A stretch of 64,000 bases of DNA from Lunularia cruciata. Taxonomy: Eukaryota > Streptophyta > Marchantiopsida > Lunulariales > Lunulariaceae. The stretch's first letter is position 1, and each line of letters starts with the position of its first letter. The notes beneath the pieces were generated by a model. The model ran no database searches, was not told the origin of the DNA, and was given only the letters and a program-made list of their open reading frames with translations. The stretch spans positions 1,217,303-1,281,302 of the forward strand of contig OX419759.1 of NCBI GenBank assembly GCA_948567375.1, in the 5' to 3' direction. Shown in pieces: positions 59,180-64,000 of the stretch. Position numbers and translations under genes: made by a program.

Positions 59180-61395
59180 CAAAGGTTTCGAGTTCCCATT
59201 TGTAGCCTGTTCTCGGACACAGTTTGCGGACTTGGATCAAAGTTCGAATTAGTTCAAGACCATTACGACCAATAAATGATCAGAAATACTCGAGAAATAC
59301 CCACTCTTCAAATGCTTAGGTGTAATTTCCGACCACCGAACCAAAGCAGTACAGCGTTGTGCGGAATGGAGAGTCAGTTAGAAAGTTGGAAAAGACGAAA
59401 GATTTTTATTGGACAATTTGAGATCTTTCCATTCAGACGCCCAGGAAACACCGTACGAGTATTGTATCACTATGGAAGAAGTACAAATCATCAAGATTTA
59501 AAGAAGGGCAACGTTCACATATAAACATGGACCGATTACCTCTCCAAAACACATCATAGCTCTTCCTTTGCTTTATGTAGCAAGCTACTAGGAGTTGTCG
59601 ACATCGGCTTCACTGCGCGATCGCATTGGTCACGCCTCCGTTTTCCCTTTACTTGCCATGATTCTGATGAGTACCGACACGCGAAATGGGTTTTCCAAAA
59701 TATAAAAGAAAGATCCTGGCCACGAGACCACCTAAACCTACTGGGAGCTGTTCTACTCTTGGTGTGCGCGCATCTTTCTATTTCCCTGGCCTTCCAGTAA
59801 ACGCAAAGCCTGTTCTAGACCAAGCCAATGGCTGTAAAGTCCGCGACTGCATTCTTTGGTTTTACCTTGCTGGTGTTTCCGAGTTCGAAGACCCCAATCA
59901 AACTCTTTTGATCATGATGTGACCTACAAGCTTCACCTTGCTGAAGGGTTTCACTGTTCCGTGAGATTGGAAAACGTGTTTACGTCAAGCATGGTCTTGG
60001 ACGTAAAAACCAGAAGTTGACCCTGAAGGGTAAATTATAATCTACTTAAGGGTTACCAAGGGCTCCAAACCTATACGTCACTTTTGTTTTAGTGAATTAC
60101 TATTGTCGATTTTGATTGATCATTAGTGCAATCTGTAAATTAAGATCTGCGCACTTTTTAAATGTATTTTATATGAAAAATGCGTGTCTCATATGAAAAC
60201 GAGCAAAATTCACAGGAAAATAGTTTAAAAGGCTTTACTTTCCTTCTATCCGTTTTATACTCTATAAATTTTCGCACGCTGGGAAGGGTGATCCAACCAG
60301 TTTTTTAATGAGCGTATCAATTTCTGTTTGTTTCAGGTTTGGTACCTTGCGAGCACAGGGACTCAACTTCGCCTCGCACTACCCAGTCACTCCGGAAATT
60401 GTCCTCATTAATAAGTTCATATTTTGAAACCGTCCTGGGCCGAGAACTAAACCTCACTTGGTAACACAATAACCATTTCAAGATAATAGAAGATGTGAAC
60501 CACTCATTTAATGCAGATTATACCTGGATGCCAGTGTCTAATCAACAATCCATGAACACACTTGAACGTTTTTACACAAGCTCATTCAACAAAACACATA
60601 TATTCGTACAAAACAACACCATCGATTGGCCCTAAATCGCTCCTTAGCGATGAGTATTTGGTTTATTGAGAATATAATTGGACAGTTTCGTTTTCTAGGG
60701 TCTGACATTCCTCTTCTCCTTTTCCCAGAGTAGACGCACTCCAGAAAACGGGGATGAGGATTTGGCTGTGCTGTTTTCTCCCCATGCATGTGGTGCCAGC
60801 CCAGTGATATTGGAAACTCACATGGACGTTCACAATTTGCTGCAGCCACTCCTTCCCTTTCCCTCAGCTGGATTTGGGTTCTCTACAGCGTATCAACATC
60901 CTTTGTGGCGAGTCGTCTGTGTACTGCAGCTGTCTGCATAACTCAACTCAAGACACGTGAGTCGAACTTCATGTATCGTTCGGATCAAGGCTCACCTTCT
61001 AAAGCTCTCCGCCATCAGCCCTTCTGTCCATCATCTGTAACGCACGTCTTCTGCTGTTGGGTCCATCACTACCCCCTCCTCATGATCCAACTTTAACGAT
61101 CTTCAATCTGCATTCTTAACATTTGCCGTAGAGCACCAACAGGTGCACTTCTATGTCTTCTCCTAACAGGTCGGTTGCGGTAGAGTCCTGCACTGACAGT
61201 TAAACCTTCAGATCCTTTACTTCATAGCAGCCGTAACCAGAGCAGGATTTGCTGTTAATCAAGACTTAGACAGAGTTAGTTAGGTATCTTTACTGTTTTA
61301 TTTTGGACCTTTCACGGTCTACTGCGGACAAGCTAGAGGAAAATCCAAAGATGCACCGCTTGATCTTCTTCTAAGAGTAACATCCGCTGAGGAGA
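59180..61395. other. No recognisable gene
   Basis: ORFs of up to 102 codons occur (for example plus 59686-59922 and minus 60586-60849) but lack domains, splice support or family resemblance. The sequence is AT-rich around 60060-60320. Confidence 0.4.
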
Positions 61396-62295
61396 AGTTG
61401 ATCTCACCTTTCAAGTTGGAAATAAGGTCATGCTCTTGTCTAGTAACCTACCCCTTCCACTTGACACCTAAGTCCATAAACTTACTCCTAATTGGATATG
61501 ACATTTGATGTCACACAAATCATTTCTCCTATTGCTTTATTGCTTATCGCGTCTGCTTTGCCTTGCCTTGCCTTGTCACATGCACATTCATCATATCTTT
61601 CATATTTTCTAAGTTAAAACCCTTTGTTCCACATCCATCTTCTTTTTCTTCTTGTGTCCAACATCCTCCTCCTCCTATCCCTATCCATGGTCATGAGGAA
61701 TATGAAGTTGATTTGTATCCTTGCACATCGCCATATTCAACACAGTCACCAATGACATATAGAGTACAAAGTCCTTTGGAAAGGGTATCCCATTCATGAT
61801 GCCACTTGGGAACCTCTTTTTCATCTCCAAAATGCACAAGTGGCTATCCAAAAGTTTGAAGCTTCAATGGTGACAAGGACGTCACAAACTAGCAGTGGGG
61901 GAATATGTAACAATATAGAGCCTACCAATGAGTTAGTCTTAATTAATAAAGTAGCAAATAGGCCAAATTAGCTAAGAATATTCTAGAAGAATCTAGGAAG
62001 CTACTTGGTACCTTTCAAGTATTGGATAATGTGCATACCAAGGAGGAAACTTCTTGGGAAGTTTCCTAGCTAGTTTAGCTTGCAAGTCAAGTAGGCAACT
62101 TCTAGGAGGAAGTTTCTTGAGAAGCTTCCTGGTTAACTTAACTTGCACTCAAAGAAAGCGGCTAAGTGCCATGTAAGTTCTCTATAAATACCAAAGCCCA
62201 AGCTCATGCTAGACACTTAGAGTTTCCCACACACTCAAGTGTCCCAATGTGATCTTCCATTCTCCTATTTCTCTCCTCAATCTTGGGTTTTTACA
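61396..62295 (+). mobile_element. Truncated chromovirus 3' end with LTR
   Basis: Sequence homologous to the integrase C terminus (LTFQVGNKVMLLSSNLPLPLDT) is followed by a decayed chromodomain region (ISKLKPF-like KLKPFVPHPSSFSS, then HGHEEYEVDLYPC). Next come the purine tract GTGGGGGAATA and the LTR 61906-62295 (TGTAACAATATAG...TTTTTACA). The 5' part of the element is absent. The LTR has TATAAATACC near 62184 and HSE-like GAAACTTC/GAAGCTTC motifs. Confidence 0.82.
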
Positions 62296-63470
62296 GTTTA
62301 CATGATCCTCATTTTGATGTGATTTTGTAGATGTTATGTATACTATGATATCTCTAGGTTCATCAAGTCATTTCTCTAGCCTACATTTTGGAGAAAGTCC
62401 TTTTGATGGTTGATTCTTGCACATAGGTGGTGGTGAGTACATATCAGGTTCATTCTTGGATGAGACTTGCAATGTTGTTGGATGCAACCAGAGTGGGATC
62501 ATGGGCTCATTGTCTTTGTCTATGGTAGAAAAACTTCTTACTTGAAGAGGTTCTATAATGTGCTTATGATGGGATTCAACAAATAGACCACCTTATTGTT
62601 GATGATATTTTGGATGTTGGACACCAATCTTAGATAGTAGTAGTGGTTGGTAGGTCATATATGGTAGTGCTGAACCTTGTTGGATAGCCTATAGTTGCTT
62701 TACCCTCACTTATGAGTTTCCCAAGTTCCCATGCTTTTCTAGAGGGAGGTCTTGGACTTATTTGGGACTCATAGTTATAGCAATTGGTTAAACCCAATGT
62801 CAATAAGAGAGTGGGCAATGGGTTTCTATACCAATATTAACATTATTATAGTAGTGTAAGAGGCATCTAGACATTAAGTGTTAGGTCAAGTTATGGATAT
62901 GGACTATTTAACCTGGATTGTGAGTCTTGGATTGGTTGAGTAATGTAAGATGTGATTGATAGACATCACCATTTAGACACTTGTGAGCAATGTGCCTATC
63001 AAGACAATTCAAGCACATGTTGGGGGCAATGGACCAAGTGGGCAAGGTATTCTTAGGACATAAATAGTGACCACTAGTGAGAGTGGTTTACTTGTGGTAC
63101 ATCTAGGTGAACGAGGTCTACTTGGGATGCAACTCGAGGACGTTTGGAGCTTGCAACTAGAGTAGAGGGAGTTTGTCACTTTGATGTTGGATACTCTAGC
63201 AATTAGAGGCATGACAGTATTGCTTCCAAGGGCCCAATGTGGCAACCAATGAATGCATCTTCCACTTCTACATTAGTTATAAAGGATACTTGGGAGAGGA
63301 AAGATGTAGAGTTTGGAAGTTCTTGAGGAGCTACACAAGATGTTTTTCCTTCAATATGAAGAATTTGAGTATTCTCAAAGGACCTAGTATTTGTATGGAG
63401 CTGACTACTAATATACCAATTTTCCAACATCATACAAATACATTGATATGGAGAGAGCATTGATTTAGAG
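62296..63470. other. Probable decayed retroelement interior
   Basis: No clear domain is visible. It lies directly upstream of a plus-strand reverse transcriptase and is probably the worn gag/protease part of that element. Stops are frequent in all frames. Confidence 0.35.
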
Positions 63471-63479
63471 CAAGAATAG

Positions 63480-64000
63480 AGACCTTTTAGGGCTAGTTTG
63501 GTGGAGATATCACATGGAGAGCATGCTTCAGCTGTAGTGATGCCAACCAAGAAGGATATGCATGGCAACTACATAGATAGGTTGATGTATGGAGATTATC
63601 ATCCTATCAACTAATAGATTGTGACTAATGGTATGCCATGCCTACACCCGGTGGAGATCTTTGATGCAATTGGGCATGTAAAGATCTTCAGTTGATTGGA
63701 TCTTTGAGCAAGATATCATCAATTGCCGATTAGGGAGGAAGATAAGTCCAAGATAACAATTTATTTGATTGATACTCAAGACAAGGATGTGTTAAATGAA
63801 TGGTGGTTCTTATTGTTTGGGTTAAAGAATGCTCCTACCAAGTTCTAGATGGTCCATACAAGGTCTTAGCAAGATTGAATTTTGCTTGGTGCTATATTGA
63901 TAACATTTTTGTCTATAGCGATATGGTAAAGGAGCATGAGAGACATTTTTTGGAGGTGTTTGCAAGATCGAGATCTCATGGACTCAAATTACATCTTGGG
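63480..64000 (+). pseudogene. Reverse transcriptase of a second Ty3/gypsy lineage, cut by window end
   Basis: Shifting plus-strand frames spell VEISHGEHASAVVMPTKKDM, YGDYHPIN, IFDAIGHVKIFS followed by LDL, RYHQLPIREEDKSK, LLFGLKNAPTKF and CYIDNIFVYSD. These are the ordered Ty3/gypsy RT blocks. They differ clearly from the chromovirus RT in this window (for example LPIREEDKSK and GLKNAP). The catalytic motif reads YIDN, and in-frame stops are present, so this copy is inactive. Confidence 0.8.

Overview
This is a eukaryotic nuclear window and almost certainly a land plant. It has a nuclear-encoded chloroplast ATP synthase delta subunit with a long Ser-rich transit peptide, GT-AG introns, plant-type RNA polymerase II subunit 4 and GPI-transamidase PIG-T genes, tRNA-iMet-primed Ty3/gypsy chromoviruses, and short TTTAGGG telomere-type motifs. 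An Sfi1-like (centrin-binding, centriole/basal-body type) repeat gene suggests a plant with flagellated sperm. A bryophyte fits best, but this is inferred from gene content only.

Layout. 1-4.9 kb is AT-rich and gene-free, with a 4-copy ~260-bp satellite-like array. 5.0-6.3 kb holds unidentified minus-strand exon candidates. 6.6-10.4 kb is a minus-strand LINE (ORF1 plus ORF2 with one in-frame stop), lying head-to-head with PIG-T (10.9-13.8 kb, +, five exons resolved). 13.8-17 kb is mostly unexplained. ATPD (17.0-17.9 kb, -) is intronless. 18-28 kb shows no convincing gene. The Sfi1-like gene (28.5-32.9 kb, +, 5' end unresolved) converges on the Pol II subunit gene NRPB4 (33.7-36.7 kb, -, six exons fully resolved, 141 aa). 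A broken tandem copy of the Sfi1-like terminal exon lies between them.

From 37.5 to 52.4 kb the DNA is a retroelement graveyard with readable history. A minus-strand chromovirus (38956-49694, target duplication AAGTG) was entered by a plus-strand, internally deleted relative (43956-48260, duplication TCTAT) and by an unrelated LTR element now reduced to a solo LTR (39777-40512, duplication GTGTG). A second solo LTR of that family (50255-51020, duplication ACTCC) and a decayed PIF/Harbinger transposase follow. The chromovirus LTRs carry dense GAAnnTTC arrays matching the heat-shock-element consensus, which makes heat-responsive transcription a testable idea.

The right end has a two-exon coiled-coil protein gene (57.4-58.8 kb, +), a truncated chromovirus 3' end with LTR (61.4-62.3 kb), and the reverse transcriptase of a different Ty3/gypsy lineage running off the edge. 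The host genes serve unrelated housekeeping roles (GPI anchoring, photophosphorylation, transcription, probable centrin/basal-body structure). They do not form a pathway or operon.
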